From Alphaproteobacteria bacterium (GTDB taxonomy: Bacteria > Pseudomonadota > Alphaproteobacteria > Rickettsiales > SXRF01), in NCBI GenBank assembly GCA_020050695.1, contig JAGVKI010000188.1, forward strand, positions 1-9,335: a stretch of 9,335 bases of DNA, given 5' to 3'. Below the pieces are notes generated by a model. That model was not told the origin of the DNA and did no database searches. It saw only the letters and a list, made by a program, of their open reading frames with translations. Below are positions 9,056 to 9,335 of this stretch, piece by piece (positions within the stretch are counted from its first letter, which is position 1; the number at the start of each line of letters is the position of its first letter). A program made the position numbers and the translations under genes.

Positions 9056-9335
9056 ATGAAATTTCTGGTCAGTTATTACAACCACAAGCCTGAAAACAAG
9101 CAAAAGCTTGCTATCTATTTCGAGGCGCAGCGGCTTAATATGCAACGCCTTGGCTACGCAGATGACCTTGTAATTGTTAGTAATGAGCACTTAACGGGCG
9201 TTGAGCCATTTGCTGAACCGACCTATCCAGAATACCAATTCCGCTACCTCAACAAATACATTGCTTTAAAGCAGGTGCTGGCGCGCGGCGAAGCTGTGCT
9301 GATGATGGATCACGACGTATTCATTACTCGCAAGC
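9056..9335 (+). CDS. Probable GT-A type glycosyltransferase (N-terminal 93 codons only)
   Basis: An open frame starts at ATG 9056 and runs off the window without a stop. The visible 93 residues begin MKFLVSYYNH, a strand then a turn as in nucleotide-sugar transferases, followed by a helix (about 14-31) and a second strand DDLVIVSNEH (36-45). Near the end is YIALKQVLARGEAVLMMDHD, in which DHD (85-87) after a hydrophobic strand sits where GT-A enzymes keep the metal- and nucleotide-binding DxD motif. There is no signal peptide, so a cytoplasmic or membrane-associated enzyme using a nucleotide sugar is likely. An in-frame TAA at 9041-9043 with no start codon between fixes 9056 as the earliest start. 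No ribosome binding site is visible. It lies divergent from the meaB-GT-C operon, so both sides may serve surface glycan assembly. The family cannot be named from this fragment. Confidence 0.6.
   Translation, partial: MKFLVSYYNHKPENKQKLAIYFEAQRLNMQRLGYADDLVIVSNEHLTGVEPFAEPTYPEYQFRYLNKYIALKQVLARGEAVLMMDHDVFITRK

Overview
The window looks like chromosomal DNA of a Gram-negative bacterium, most likely an alphaproteobacterium. The evidence is the recF-gyrB gene order, the alphaproteobacterial style of the RecF tail (CSTGEQK, then WMTGTD) and the GyrB wording ([24 protein letters not shown]). The lineage call rests on remembered family sequences, not on a search. Base composition is near balanced throughout and no stretch looks obviously foreign. 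I see no insertion sequence, tRNA, rRNA or CRISPR array.

Left part (1-2921, + strand): the 3' end of recF (recombinational repair), a 189-bp intergenic region carrying two inverted repeats, and a complete gyrB (DNA gyrase subunit B, 817 aa). After gyrB comes a long imperfect palindrome (2932-2981), then a TATAAT box and a strong ribosome binding site in front of an unrecognised 118-aa protein gene (3032-3388, + strand).

Middle and right part (3394-8974, - strand): four genes packed so tightly that they must form one operon read right to left. These are meaB (P-loop GTPase chaperone of methylmalonyl-CoA mutase), then three tandem, full-length paralogues of about 510 aa. Each paralogue is a multi-pass membrane protein with the layout of GT-C glycosyltransferases: an acidic DD pair in the first extracytoplasmic loop, many membrane helices and a soluble C-terminal domain. 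The junctions are an 8-bp overlap, a 2-bp gap and a 4-bp gap. The operon converges on the 118-aa gene with only 5 bp between the two stop codons.

Right edge (8975-9335): an 81-bp divergent promoter region separates meaB from a + strand gene that runs off the window. Its first 93 codons look like a GT-A type glycosyltransferase with a DHD motif. Its predicted transcript is almost leaderless.

Taken together, a conserved replication/repair block sits next to what looks like a surface-glycan or lipid-linked sugar transfer locus. meaB is its odd partner, since no mutase gene is in the window. The triple GT-C array is the most unusual element. Nothing here proves a new system.
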